DNA of 64,000 bases from Lasioglossum baleicum (Eukaryota > Arthropoda > Insecta > Hymenoptera > Halictidae), in the NCBI RefSeq assembly GCF_051020765.1, contig NC_134930.1, forward strand, positions 1,984,001 to 2,048,000, in the 5' to 3' direction. The position numbers were made by a program, and so were the translations under genes. Positions 23,558 through 37,400 of the stretch are shown piece by piece; positions within the stretch are counted from its first letter, which is position 1; each line of letters begins with the position of its first letter. The notes beneath the pieces were generated by a model. The model saw nothing but the letters and a program-made list of their open reading frames with translations, was not told where the DNA came from and searched no databases.

Positions 23558-24639
23558 GATTATGGTCGAGAAATGAGGCAATACTACAACAGTAAGAAAT
23601 GTGTGCAACAATTCGAGGATCATATTCTAGAAAGCAGGATAAAGGAGCATTGAATCATAGCAAATGAATATAATCATCCGACAACACGCAATAATAAAGC
23701 GTAATAAATGTAATAATATTAGTGTAATACTTAATCTAGAACAAACAATACAATTTAGTAAATAATAAAAAAACTTTGGGCTACCCCCCAATGTCAGAAG
23801 TACAATGAAAACAATGACTACACTTCTTAAAAATCTTTTATTTACATAAAAATTTTAGAACATTTCCTATAAAAAAACATGCTGCCCCGTTCGTATTTAT
23901 ATACTGTATATACCTACAATTATTTTGAACATGGTTACATCACTCGAGTGTTAACATTAATTAATGTGGAAGATACAATAAAAATAATCGATTAATTCGC
24001 CATGTTCTCGTTATTAGCTCAAGAAGGTGAATCGTCAATTATACACTGTATTCTTGAATTGTGTCTAGAATTCTCTAGTCTAGACATTGTGTCTGGGCCT
24101 GTGCTGCGATCGAGTGGAACATTGTCAGTTTAGAGTTATTTATTGGCGTGCGTAGCTCTTAGAATTAGTCACGGACTAGGGTACGGTTGAAAGTCGAGTG
24201 TCCTCTTTCGTTCGGAAAAGCAAATCAGCCGTACCCCGGGCAATGACGATTGACGCATCGCAGGCCCACACTCAGCGGAAAGCCGACACCAGTTTGGGGA
24301 CAGATACCTGAACAAGGGACCATTGTGTATAGGCTTGTCTTATTTACGAGGCTTGCGTGAGGAACAAAATCACGATTTTAGTAGGCGTACCAAATAATGG
24401 GATTACGCCCCGAACTGGTGATTGGTCCTTCGGTTACCCCTACCAAAGAAACGATTTTCATCCCGAACTTCGGTAGGGGATTGCAGCGGAAATAGCGGGC
24501 AGACTTCTTATGACTTTGAAGAGAATCGTACGAACCTGGTACCTTGTTACATTAATTCGTGGAACGTTACGAAGCGTATGATTAGAAGATATTAATTCGG
24601 ATTCGAACTTGAAGTGTGAACGGGAGTTGCGAAATTGAA
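23558..24639. other. Non-coding stretch, no gene recognised
   Basis: Mixed-composition DNA without a long open frame. I see no tRNA boxes, no paired inverted ends and no domain. Confidence 0.4.
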
Positions 24640-24985
24640 CTGTGAAGTGGATTGTGAACTTTCTTCTAAACACTTTTATGAACTTTCTTTCGATCTTTTT
24701 TATGAACTTTCTTACGAACCGTCTCGTAAGCCTTTCTTGTGAACTTTTTCTGAACTTTCTTACGACCGTCTCGTAAGCTTTCTTGTGAACTTTTTATGAA
24801 CTTTCTTACGACCGTCTCGTAAGCTTTCTTGTGAACTTTTTATGAACTTTCTTACGAACCGTCTCGTAAGCTTTCTTGTGAACTTTTATGAACTTTCTTA
24901 CGAACCGTCTCGTAAACTTTCTTGTGAATTTTTATGAACTTCTGAACGTTGTCTTATGAACTTTGTTATGAACCCTTGCTTGTGA
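24640..24985. repeat. GAACTTTCTTACGAACCGTC minisatellite
   Basis: About six units of ~50 bp (ATGAACTTTCTTACGACCG, TCTCGTAAGCTTTCTTGTGA), each able to form a CTTACGA...TCGTAAG hairpin. GAACTT-type units resume at 26088-26170 beyond the LTR, so the array was split by it. Confidence 0.7.
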
Positions 24986-26087
24986 TGTTACGTCCCGGAG
25001 TCTGACTTTCGCGAAAACTATCGTTCCGCGACCCATTCCCCTTACTGGACGCTCTCAAATGCGATACAACCTTTTGTCCACGCGGCACGTTACGTCCGAC
25101 GTCTGACTGGGAACCACGACTTTCGCGAACATGCGTATTCTACTTAACGCTTACAGTAGATTCGCCCCAAAGCGGCGGACGAGAACAGAGATAACTGAGA
25201 CGGCACGAATCTTCGCAGGGAAATATCTAGCAACTTATCGGACAGTTGAGTATAGCGATCGGTGAAGACAGGCTGGCTTCCTTTATGCGAACTGCTTCCG
25301 TTGCTCGCTGACGGCTGCAGTTGAATCAGGCTGGATCGTCGTAGGAAGGACGATGATCCTCACTCGTCCTGGGAAGATCACGTCGTCGGTGATCCTCGGT
25401 TGGCGGGAGATACCCCGCTGTTGTCCTCCGTCTCGCGTTCGTTGACGCGCACGAGCTTTCGTAATTGATAGCGACGAACGCGAATTGAATAGGAGAGTAT
25501 TGCAAGCGCGAGGATGTAGGGAGAAGAACTAAGCGAGACTCACTTATTAAATTAATAACTGGGAATATATTTGTAACGTATGAAATGAAATTATAATGAA
25601 CTAGAAGCGCGTGTTATATCAGGACCGCTCAAAGGCGGATGAGAGCGAGGACTCGTCGGAGTCTGGACCGGGACATCCAGGAGGCGGCGAGCCTCGCTGG
25701 AGTCTTGAACGAACGTGTCAGACTGGCTGTCCGAATTGAACTGAACTAACTGAACTCTTTTTAGGATCGTGAGGTCGAATACATAGGTGTCTTATTTTCT
25801 ACCGGATGTCTCGTTAGACATAACGCTATGGATGTTATGAGAAGCGCGCGATTAATGATTACGGTGAATGCTACGTGATACTGCTACGGGGAATACATTA
25901 AGATATGATTATTATACAAGGGTTAAGATAAGAATGGGTATATGGTATGAGGTGAGAATCGGATCTGATGAACGGAGCGAAGTATGACTACTTATAACTA
26001 ATCAATATTCTTAATAATTACGGTTACAATATCCTACTCTTATTGGCTATGCTTATAACCTATGGCAACACGTCGGCAGACGTGACA
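24986..26087. mobile_element. Probable solo LTR (1.1 kb), TSD GTGA
   Basis: Begins TGTTACGTCCCGGAG and ends GACGTGACA, bounded by GTGA at 24982-24985 and 26088-26091, and sits inside a minisatellite. TG...CA ends and a 4-bp duplication fit a Gypsy-type LTR. There is no internal region beside it, hence solo. The 4-bp match alone is weak evidence; the interrupted array supports it. Confidence 0.5.
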
Positions 26088-26410
26088 GTGAACTTATGAA
26101 CTTTTACTATAAACGTTATCATGAACTCTTATTATGGACTTTTCTATGAACTGGTGTTTTGAACTGTGAACTGTTGAATCTTGGCCGTTCCAAGATCTTA
26201 TGACGAGTGTGATCCGTGTACGCATCCTTGTGCAATTCAGAGCGTTGATTGCTCTTGAACCAGCAGCAATTTTGGATTCAACAACGCTCTAAACAAATTG
26301 TTATGCATCACGCTGTTGCATAATAACATCAGATAACTGACTTTAAACTGTACAATATGTACAGTGACTCCGATTAATATTCGGACGTTCTAAAAAAGAC
26401 GAATCACTGA

Positions 26411-26929
26411 GGGTGCGTTCCGTTTCACTTTCCGGAACACTTTTCCATAGATTTGATGCAAATAAAAAATGGCTGCTTACATGGGCAAAACATTGAAAAA
26501 GAAGAATTGAACAATCAATGACAGCGAAGATGAATTGGAAGATATTTTTGTAAATTTTGATTTGGGATTAATTTATTTATAATTACATGTTATGTGCAAA
26601 ATATATTGATTGTATATATTTTATACCTTGAGTAGCCCTCGCAGCACTTTCCTTGTCAAGCAACAAGGTCAGTACTTCGTTGCTTTCTTCACAAATCGTG
26701 CTTTGTTTCACAATGTGCTTTACTTGCATCTACTTTTTTCAAATGTACCGCTAATGCATCGACAACGCATCAAACGCTTTACTTCTGAACTGTGGTAGCT
26801 GATGCATGGTTGATACGCGAGAAGTGGTGGGAATCTGCGGAATTCTGTACGCTCTGATGCGTGCATTGAATGAAACTGAACGTTCCTCTATGCAGTCTAT
26901 GCGCATGATGCGTTAAACGTAATGCACCC
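26411..26929. mobile_element. PIF/Harbinger-like MITE, TSD TGA
   Basis: Ends GGGTGCGTTCCGTTT and AAACGTAATGCACCC (imperfect inverses), flanked by TGA at 26408-26410 and 26930-26932. A 3-bp TNA duplication and GGGTGCGTTC ends fit Harbinger elements. 519 bp, non-coding. It contains AATAAA on the minus strand (26577-26572), downstream of the UGT stop. Confidence 0.55.
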
Positions 26930-27055
26930 TGAGTCGGTCAGTATAGTTCGCCACACACGAAACGCATAACAAATGAAATCAATAAATATTCTGATACAGG
27001 TCTGTGGTTCTTGCATCGAAAGTGTGAACTCTCTTCGTGTTCTATCACTTTATAA

Positions 27056-27353
27056 TTAACTAGCTTTATGTTTCCTCAACGTGGATATCCTTCGGTAATG
27101 ATTGTAAGAGCGCACAGCCAATTTCGCAATGATACTAGATATGTTTGAAATTATTAAAACTGCCACGATCGTCAGAAATATCACAATGTCCATATCGCAG
27201 CGTTGGTACCATGGTTGATGAGCTAAATTTGAACGAAAATGAGGAGCACCTTTATTGCGAATTACGTACTCCGCCCACCATGCTAAATGCTTCACCATAT
27301 TGTACGGAGTATCGTTCACGAGCTTCTTCAGTTCAACCATTCTCTGCTTGTAC
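27056..27353 (-). CDS. UGT exon 5 (membrane anchor, ER tail, stop)
   Basis: Starts with one base that completes a Gln codon, then YKQRMVELKKLVNDTPYNMV, residues 437-535, and stops with TAA at 27058-27056. It carries the conserved helix with WWAEYVIRNKGAPHFRS, then a hydrophobic segment of about 24 residues beginning DIVIFLTIVAVL, and a basic cytosolic tail ending KHKAS. The Lys at -3 and -5 fit ER retrieval. The acceptor is a long T tract ending TTTTTTTAG. The nearest AATAAA downstream on this strand that I found is at 26577-26572, inside a MITE. Confidence 0.9.
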
Positions 27354-29541
27354 CTAAAAAAAAACAGCGTATAAAATTATACTTTCCTACAAACCTTATC
27401 AGAAATTGGCGGGCAAAGAAAGTGTAATGCGATGTTTTTGTATTACTATTTCATACTATTACAATTGTAAACTGAATTTATACAAGGTGTCTCACAATCA
27501 GCTAAAAAAGGCTACATAACTATCTCTACAAATTGTAAGAAAGAAGTTTCTTTTACTTAACACATTACCGACCGGTGATTATTGCATAATTTTCAAAAAT
27601 CTATGGTATGTACAAGGCTGAACACTTTTTAATGGAACCTTCAATGGCAACAGCAATTTTCAATGTGAACTAACAAGTCACCCTCAATAACGTCATCTAA
27701 TAGTTTCATTTAAGATTGCAATGTAAAAGAAAATTTCTATGCTTCCTTCTGGTACAGCACAATTATTGAAAATCCTATTAATAGGTTTCCGGTAGGTAAA
27801 GTGTTAATATGAATGGTGTCAAAGGATTTATATCTGGCAAGAATATTTTTCTTCTTTGGTCATCTTTCTTGGAAAAAAGTAATTCTTGTCGAATATTAGT
27901 CCTTCAACACGTACCATTCACTGATCCATTTTTTGCATTATTTCCAATTCATATGAACCTCCAATTCAGCTGACCTCCTTCAATCGAGACACCCTATATG
28001 TGGTACTGGCCGCTCTAAATTCCTTTATCATATTGCAGTGCCTCGCTCGTTGCACGAAACGAGTTCGAAAATGCGTGTAAAAATCGAGGTTGTGCAACGA
28101 AAGAGGTAATCAATCACGCGAACTGTTACCCCTGTTCCCCTCTCCGTATTTCCACTAAATTACCATAAAAATCTCCACTATGAATTGCAAAACATCTAAC
28201 AACTCTTGGTGGGAATCGCTAGTACGCAACAACCGAAGATACCGTCCGATAAATGAGGCTCGGCTAAACTTCACCTCAGGAAACAAAAAATACCGACATC
28301 CCAACTTCAATGTTAGGAATTCACTGGTTCAAAAGTTAAGGATACAGGTTCGTATTTTACCTTGGTCGAGCAAATGTAGGCCATCTTAGGGGCCATGCGA
28401 GCTAGATTGATCTTTTATCTAGCGATTCTGACTACGTAGGGGCCCCAAATGTGCATTAGCGAGACGAATAACATCGGGAGCCGGACCCTTGCAATCTCGT
28501 GTACGTATGTATATGTATCTAGCGGTGTGTGAGGGCGCCACCACACTCTCGCTCGACCAAGGTAAAATCCGAACCTGTATCCTTAAGCGTGTTTGACAGG
28601 AAAGGGAGCCGCCATAATGGTATGTACTCAGATATCGTTCGATGAACCAAGCCGTGACAACCGTTGGGCCGGCCTGACTACGCTTGCAGACCTACGTTGC
28701 CATTTAGCGGCTCCGCTCGTTAGACGACGCATGACGCTGAATACATACCAACATCCCGTCCAAAACGCTTAAAATCACTCTACTTTAAACGAGCATAACT
28801 TCTGAACTAGTGAATATCTAACATTAATATTTGGATTTCTGGCACGTTCACGTTGAAATCTACAGGATTACATAACAAAAAGTTAAACATTTGTTGTTTC
28901 CTGAAGTGAGGTTTTTTTACCTGAACCTCTCTACTGTAATTCGCACTAGAAAATACATTTTTATAAATCCCAAGTATTGTTATGTGCGGCTCTGAAGGAT
29001 TCATCAGTCTTTATCTATAAGACCACAGTCAGCATAAGCATCAGTCTTTAAAAACGTGTCACAGACAGTGTCGCCAGTTCGCCAGCAATCGAGGGGAATC
29101 AAGTATCCCCTCTCTGATGATCAGTCCAGTCTACGGCACGGGCACCGTGGTCTACGGTCTTACAAGGAGAGGACGCGGTCGACGAGTCACGGATTTTCCT
29201 GAAACTTGCAGTATTTGAAGATGTCGTCTCCGTATGTAATTTCGCACAGCTATAGCGCGCACTACTCAAGATTTTCCGAGAAAATTGCACTTGAAAATCG
29301 CTTTACTCGGTTATGAAGAGTTTGCGTTAATGTGCCAACAAGAAGATGAGTGGCCGAGGGCGTAGCGAGAAATACGAGTAATGTAGGTTGCTGGTTCGAA
29401 TCCCGCTATCGACATTTTTAACTTCCCGATTTTATAGGGAAGTTATTGTAATGACCCCGAAAATCGAAAATCGATTTTTTAGCAGATCTTCACGTTTCAT
29501 GGTCATTGCAGTAATTTTAAACTAATTTCAGCAAAATGTTC

Positions 29542-29624
<83 letters not shown>

Positions 29625-31397
29625 TATGTCTGTTTCTATGGTATCAAATTTTTCGTTAACGTTTTCTGAAAAAGTAACAACGCGATCAGAATGATGAATG
29701 ATGCAATCGATGTGCCCCGTCGTAACTTAGAGCTGATTAGTTTTTGGTCCATATTGGTCAAGTAGTTTTTTAGATTTTTAGTTTTTTTCGAAAGGAGTTG
29801 ATTCTACAATGCAATTTATACGAGAGAACGGAAAGTTTCCACCGAAGAAACAAACGTAATTACACAAAAAATTTTTTTTTCATTTTTTTAATTAAAAAAA
29901 AATTTTTTTTTCTACCTTATGCTAATGGTTCCGCTTACAATAATCGAAAATTATCCCAATGCAAGAGTGAGTGAATCATCTCTACTCCCAAGAATACATT
30001 TTCAAAGAATATCGATGAAAGTACAAAAAAATTTTATATTACAATCTTTAAAAAAACAAAAATTTCAAAACGAATTATTAACTGAGATTAAATTGAAAAT
30101 TAATATAAACTATATGATAATTATTAATAACATTGATGTTGAAAACGGATTGGTTAATGGAGCACACATGCGGAATATTAAAATTTATTACTTTTCAAGA
30201 AAATACTAAAATTCCGTCTATATTGTGGTTAGATTTTCAATTGCCCAGAGTAGGAGTGAAAGTAAGAACTCGTTATCGTGATTATATGAAAAATGCAAAT
30301 ATTGATCAAAATTTAACACCAATAATAAAAATATCGAATCAAGTAAATATGTCGAGTGAGGAAAAATATCAAATCACACGTAGTCAATTTCCAGTGGTTC
30401 CTGCTGAAGCGATTACGATTCATAAAAGTCAGGGACAAACATACGAGAAAGTATGTTTGGATTTTAAAAAATCAGAAATGCGAACTTTACAAATGTTGTA
30501 TGTAGCACTGAGCAGAGTTTCAAAATTGAGCAGTTTATATATTTTGGGACAATTTAAATTAACAGTATCGAAGAAATCCAAGATCAATACTGCAAACCCG
30601 AATAATGAGAAGTTGTATCGTTTGCGAAAAACTAATTAAGACAATTTATTTTGCAACATTAGTACGCTATAAGAAGGAACCAAGCGAGCAACGAGCCTAC
30701 GATGTTCGTTTAATGCGACGCCATATAGCAAACATCTTGATAAGTAGAAAACTATTGAATTTCCCTGAAAACGTATAATCTAATATAATAAGTACTAAAA
30801 ATAATGATAATAATATACTGCAACTAACGAATCGGGAAGTTCTTTGTGTGGCTCGTGGAGAGTCACACACCAAATAAAAAAAAACATAAATAGCTATAGG
30901 TACTACTACCCATGCGTACCACTAACCCTTTCGCAAGAGCAGTCCTATCCGCGAGCTCGCGAAGCGAGCGAGCAAAAACAACCCTACTCGCGAGCGAGCG
31001 AAGCGAGCGAGCAACAATAACCCTCTAGTTTTTTCTTGAAATTCATATCTATCTCAATTTTAATAAACCTAAAATCTATTATTTAAAAGTTATTTTTATT
31101 TTTAAAGTAGAAAATACATGTTTTTTATTTGTGGGAAATGAGGAAATAAAATAAATCGAACATAAGAATAATACGAAATGTTACTTTATAATACAACTTA
31201 CTGTATTATTGCACATGCTTTTTATTAATTACATCCTAGTATGTGTGTGTGACACGGGCCAGGGTGATATTCATCGTAAAAACATGGAAAACAATAATTT
31301 TGGCGGCATTTAGCACTTAGGAAAACATACCTCGTTCACATTTATAAATATTTCTCTAGTATCATAGAGTTTGGGCGCAAACCATGCATACTGTAAC

Positions 31398-31451
<54 letters not shown>

Positions 31452-34400
31452 TATTATTATAATTTAATTCTTAATAGTAATTTAATAGTTTTCCATGTTT
31501 TTACGATAAATATCACCCTGGCTCGTGCCACACACACATACTAGTATGTAATTAATAAAAAGAATGTGCAATAATACAGTAAGTTGTATTATAAAGTAAC
31601 ATTTCGTATTATTTTTATGTTCGATTTATTTTATTTCCTCATTTCCCACAAATAAAAAACATGTATCTTCTACTTAAAAAATAAAAATTAACTTAAATAA
31701 TAGATTTTAGGTTTATTAAAATTGAGATAGAGAAAAAAAAAAGAAAAAAAATGTCGAAAGCGGGATTCGAACCAGCAACCTACATTACTAGTATTTCTCG
31801 CTACGCCCTCGGCCACTCATCTTCTTGTTCATTCATTAACGCAAACTCTTCATAACCGAGTAAACCGATTTTCAAATGCAATTTTCTCGGAAAATCTTGA
31901 GTAGTGCGCGCTATAGCTTTGCGAAATTAAATATGAAGACATCTTCAAATACTGCAAGTTTCAGGAAAATCCGCGACTCGTCGACCGCGCCCTCTCCTTG
32001 TTAGTGGGGGACGTTAGAGTGTGCGCATGGTGCTGGAATGGGATAGTGGAAGGGGAAAAGGAGGAGAGGAAATGAAGCCACTTTCTACCTCAACTGGCGA
32101 CATTGGTCACAGATTAATGACTGCCATACAATCCTACGGCTCATCAAATTCAGCCTATAAAAACACCACGCGAGCAGGACTCGTGGCTTTTTTTGGTTTT
32201 CGTCATTTGTTCTGTAAACTTATAACAAAAATACGCGAGTCTGTATCCGTGTAAGCACCTGTATCCGGATCCCGGCCCTTCTCCTCATACGCAAAGTCGC
32301 GGCTTAACAGTATACTCACTGTTTATTATTCATAACCTCCCGAATAGCAGCTTCCAACTGTTCCCTCGTCACGGTTGTGATGTCCATGTATTTACCGACA
32401 CCAAGGGCCTCCATCCTGAGCACTTGGTAATCCTGGTCCGCCAATATTGGAAAACCTAATAATGGTACCGAGAAGTGCACCGCTTCCTCGCTACTTTGCA
32501 GCCCTCCTTGATAGATGAACATCTTGACATTGGGGTGTGCTATATAACAGTGTTCCGCGGTTAATAACCAAACGTCAATATCTACAGGGTGAGTCCGAAG
32601 AAACAGATCACCTACATATCGCCGTTACTTTTCGTTGTACAAAAAAACTTCTTAGGACAAAGTTACACTGTTTGATGGGCCACATGTAACGGTGTAAGGG
32701 AAATAATTTTCAAGGTCAGTTTTTTACAAGATTTCAAGGTCATCGATGTTTTTTTAAATGGAATGAGGTACATTTTAATACATGAATCGATGTAGCTGGG
32801 CATTCGTTATAAAAAAGTACTAAGCCGTTAGCGTTTACTTGCTAGTGTAAATTGAAGAGTTGAAATTGAAATTGAAAAATTGACGTTGAAGATAAAATAG
32901 AAGATTTGAAATTAACGAATTAAAATTGAAAAATTGTAGTTGAAATTGAAATTGATGTTACTTACTTGTGTAACTTGTTAGTAAGACAGTAATGGTGTTT
33001 TAGAGTTATTTAAATTGAAATATTTCCTGAACTACTAACTTTTCGACATACGTAGGTTAGTACTTTTTATAACGAATGTCCAGCTGCATCGATTGATGTA
33101 TTAAAAAAATACCTCATTCCATTTTAAAAAATATCGATGACCTTGAAATCTTGTAAAAAAATGACATTTAAAATTATTTCCCTTACACCGTTAGATGTGG
33201 ACCTTCAAACAGTGTAACTTTGTCCTAAGAAGTTCTTTTGTACAACGAAAATTAACGGAGATATTTAAGTGTTCTGTTTCTTCGGACTCACTCTGTATAC
33301 AAGATTCACGAGAAAATGACTGGAAACTATCTAAATATAACAACAAACAAAAGAAAATACCATAGGAAAAAGTGATATTGTTGAAAACATTATTTTCAAG
33401 ATCTTTTGAAAGCTGTCGGAAATTTTCTAACACCTTAGAAATCGATGTTACAACGACTAGGTTTAGATCATTTAATATTTATTCCTAGCATCTCAAGCAC
33501 CTGCGTCTCATCAATCAACTAAGACAAGAATTAGAAAAAGAAAAGAATTCAACGATGTAAGATACAGTAATCTTAAAATTGTGACTGTTTCATTCTCTTC
33601 CTAGATAACGTCTACTTTATATGAAATGTTTTTAAATTTATATGAACAGATTACTCGTTACTGTTACGAGATTCTGATGATACCAAGGCACGCTATCACT
33701 TTGACCTCGATGACATGAGTATGGAATAAATTACTTTCGATCTACTAAAATTAATTATATTATAATAATTTACTTTCTGCCCACTGAAATTATTAAAGAA
33801 AAAAAGAAAATTGCAAGTAGCTCCTGTTTGTTGTTGTAGATGTACACGATTTTTGTTTTGCATATCGAGATCCGCAGGGTGATAATCAATATTCCGTGAA
33901 TCTCCTGGGAAGGTGATACATTAGATAAAATATGATACTGTACCAAGAATACTCTGCTGTGGAAGCCATTTTCCAATAAAGACATTATCCGGCTTGTTGG
34001 GCATATCCTTCTCGAATTTCCACACAATTTTATAGGGCAACTTGGCGAACACATCGATGAAAACCTGTAGGGTTTCCTTTGGCAAGTCCGAGCTCATAGC
34101 GTTACTGCCTAAACTGAAATAGATGAACCCTTTGGACGCGCTGTCCACAAAGCGTTTCAGATCCTAGCAACAAAAAATAGAAGATAATAATCTGCCTGTG
34201 TAGATGAATGATAAGTTAAACACAAAGTGAGTTAACACAAAGTAGGTGCGGCTTGTTATGTGTATGGCTTGGAGAGTTCGTGGCTTTAGATGCACCTTAA
34301 GCAAATGACTAAACTTAAGTATTGATTATTCCTACTGCAACAATTTACAAAATACACAGGACGCAAAGATGCAAATTTTCGTATCAGACGAAAGTTCTAA

Positions 34401-37400
34401 AATGACTGACCGAAGTTTGATTTTGATCAGTTATTTTACGCAGTATTAACCTAACAAAATGAAAGCGTTCAAGTTTCGATATTTTCCTTGATAACACCAT
34501 TTTGACTTTTTTTGTTACACTCTCTTGTTATCAGATTAAGAGTAATATATGTACTCTTAAAAATCGTTTCGTTTTTCGAGATAACTTTACACGTGTGTCT
34601 GTGCTTCTTAACTATTTACAGTAAAAGCGCGTTTACTGTCAGGTGTCGCCTATGCGAGCACTGTCAAGTGCCTACCCATTCTACTGCCAGCCAACCAGAG
34701 ATGGGCAAAATTTTTATTTTAATAAAAATTCCGGGTACTGAATAAAAGATACAAAATTTTTATTCTTTATTCGAGGGCTTGAATAAAAAAGTAACTATTA
34801 TTCAAAAATTATTAGAATAATTTTTTATTCACCGAGAATTTATTCAAGCTTAGAATAAAATTTTTATTCTTTATTCTTATTCTTTATTCTTATTCTTTTT
34901 TCTCGAAAATGAATAAATCCATGAATACTTTCGGCCAGCTCGAGGCTACAATGAACACGACCGACGCCCGAGGGTCGAGCCCTGAGGCCTGAGCCCAGAA
35001 CACAATAGTAGTGCAATAAACACGGCCCGACAATCCCCCGGCGAGCCAGGTAGCTCGGCATGAAACCGCTAAGGAGCGAATGGTGAACTTATTTATTTTC
35101 CGTGCTACCCTCACGAAAGTCACACGAGCCAATTCGTGGCGTTCTCCCGATTAAGAAAAGCCTAAACTCGACGGAATTAGGACCGTTTCTAGTGGTTTTA
35201 TTAATTAAAGTATGCTCGAAATTTTTATTCTAATAACTTTCTGGCCATCACCGCGCTAGCGCGACGAAGCGACGGGGACTTGGGACGCCTTGGCCAAGTG
35301 GTGCAATAAACACGGCCCGACAATCCCCCGGCGAGCCAGGTAGCTCGGCATGAAACCGCTAAGGAGCGAATGGTGAACTTATTTATTTTCCGTGCTACCC
35401 TCACGAAAGTCCCACGAGTCAATTCGTGGCGTTCTCACGATTAAGAAAAGCCTAAACTCGACGGAATTAGGACCGTTTCTAGTGGTTTTATTAATTAAAG
35501 TATGCGCGAAATTTTTATTCTAATAACTTTCTGCCCATCACCGTGATTGTCACCGAGATTGTCGGGCCGTGTTTATTGCACCACTTGGCCAAGGCGTCCC
35601 AAGTCCCCGTCGCTTCGTCGCGCTAGCGCGGTGATGGCCAGAAAGTTATTAGAATAAAAATTTCGAGCATACTTTAATTAATAAAACCACTAGAAACGGT
35701 CCTAATTCCGTCGAGTTTAGGCTTTTCTTAATCGGGAGAACGCCACGAATTGGCTCGTGTGACTTTCGTGAGGGTAGCACGGAAAATAAATAAGTTCACC
35801 ATTCGCTCCTTAGCGGTTTCATGCCGAGCTACCTGGCTCGCCGGGGGATTGTCGGGCCGTGTTTATTGCACCACTTGGCCAAGGCGTCCCAAGTCCCCGT
35901 CGCTTCGTCGCGCTAGCGCGGTGATGGCCAGAAAGTTATTAGAATAAAAATTTCGAGCATACTTTAATTAATAAAACCACTAGAAACGGTCCTAATTCCG
36001 TCGAGTTTAGGCTTTTCTTAATCGTGAGAACGCCACGAATTGGCTCGTGTGACTTTCGTGAGGGTAGCACGGAAAATAAATAAGTTCACCATTCGCTCCT
36101 TAGCGGTTTCATGCCGAGCTACCTGGCTCGCCGGGGGATTGTCGGGCCGTGTTTATTGCACCACTTGGCCAAGGCGTCCCAAGTCCCCGTCGCTTCATCG
36201 CGCTAGCGCGGTGATGGCCAGAAAGTTATTAGAATAAAAATTTCGAGCATACTTTAATTAATAAAACCACTAGAAACGGTCCTAATTCCGTCGAGTTTAG
36301 GCTTTTCTTAATCGGGAGAACGCCACGAATTGGCTCGTGTGACTTTCGTGAGGGTAGCACGGAAAATAAATAAGTTTACCATTCGCTCCTTAGCGGTTTC
36401 ATGCCGAGCTACCTGGCTCGCCGGGGGATTGTCGGGCCGTGTTTATTGCACCACTTGGCCAAGGCGTCCCAAGTCCCCGTCGCTTCGTCGCGCTAGCGCG
36501 GTGATGGCCAGAAAGTTATTAAAATAAAAATTTCGAGCATACTTTAATTAATAAAACCACTAGAAACGGTCCTAATTCCGTCGAGTTTAGGCTTTTCTTA
36601 ATCGGGAGAACGCCACGAATTGGCTCGTGTGACTTTCGTGAGGGTAGCACGGAAAATAAATAAGTTCACCATTCGCTCCTTAGCGGTTTCATGCCGAGCT
36701 ACCTGGCTCGCCGGAGGATTGTCGGGCCGTGTTTATTGCACCACTTGGCCAAGGCGTCCCAAGTCCCCGTCGCTTCGTCGCGCTAGCGCGGTGATGGCCA
36801 GAAAGTTATTAGAATAAAAATTTCGAGCATACTTTAATTAATAAAACCACTAGAAACGGTCCTAATTCCGTCGAGTTTAGGCTTTTCTTAATCGGGAGAA
36901 CGCCACGAATTGACTCGTGGGACTTTCGTGAGGGTAGCACGGAAAATAAATAAGTTCACCATTCGCTCCTTAGCGGTTTCATGCCGAGCTACCTGGCTCG
37001 CCGGGGGATTGTCGGGCCGTGTTTATTGCACCACTTGGCCAAGGCGTCCCAAGTCCCCGTCGCTTCGTCGCGCTAGCGCGGTGATGGCCAGAAAGTTATT
37101 AGAATAAAAATTTCGAGCATACTTTAATTAATAAAACCACTAGAAACGGTCCTAATTCCGTCGAGTTTAGGCTTTTCTTAATCGGGAGAACGCCACGAAT
37201 TGGCTCGTGTGACTTTCGTGAGGGTAGCACGGAAAATAAATAAGTTCACCATTCGCTCCTTAGCGGTTTCATGCCGAGCTACCTGGCTAGCCGGGGGATT
37301 GTCGGGCCGTGTTTATTGCACTACTATTGTGTTCTGGGCTCAGGCCTCAGGGCTCGACCCTCGGGCGTCGGTCGTGTTCATTGTAGCCTCGAGCTGGCCG

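Larger units (their letters stand above)
29163..32000. repeat. tRNA-headed foldback, split by a Helitron
   Basis: Left outer arm 29163-29419 and right arm 31741-32000 are inverted copies that include tRNA-like sequence and begin or end at ACAAGGAGAGG. The inner arms 31029-31398 and 31455-31740 complete the palindrome around a (TAA)n run at 31399-31452. Without the inserted Helitron the foldback would be ~1.2 kb. It lies wholly in UGT intron 4. Confidence 0.7.

Noticed and set aside
23082..23623. Long overlapping open frames on both strands (158 and 152 codons)
   Set aside because: They are mirror images made by a near-perfect palindrome; the same residues appear in both orientations.
29347..29413. 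Functional tRNA gene
   Set aside because: A and B boxes are present, but the acceptor stem does not pair and the T stem has a mismatch; a mirrored copy sits in the other foldback arm.
35558..37310. Regular direct repeats suggestive of a CRISPR-like array
   Set aside because: The whole 290-bp period is repeated with no variable spacers, in a eukaryotic transposon with an 8-bp target duplication.
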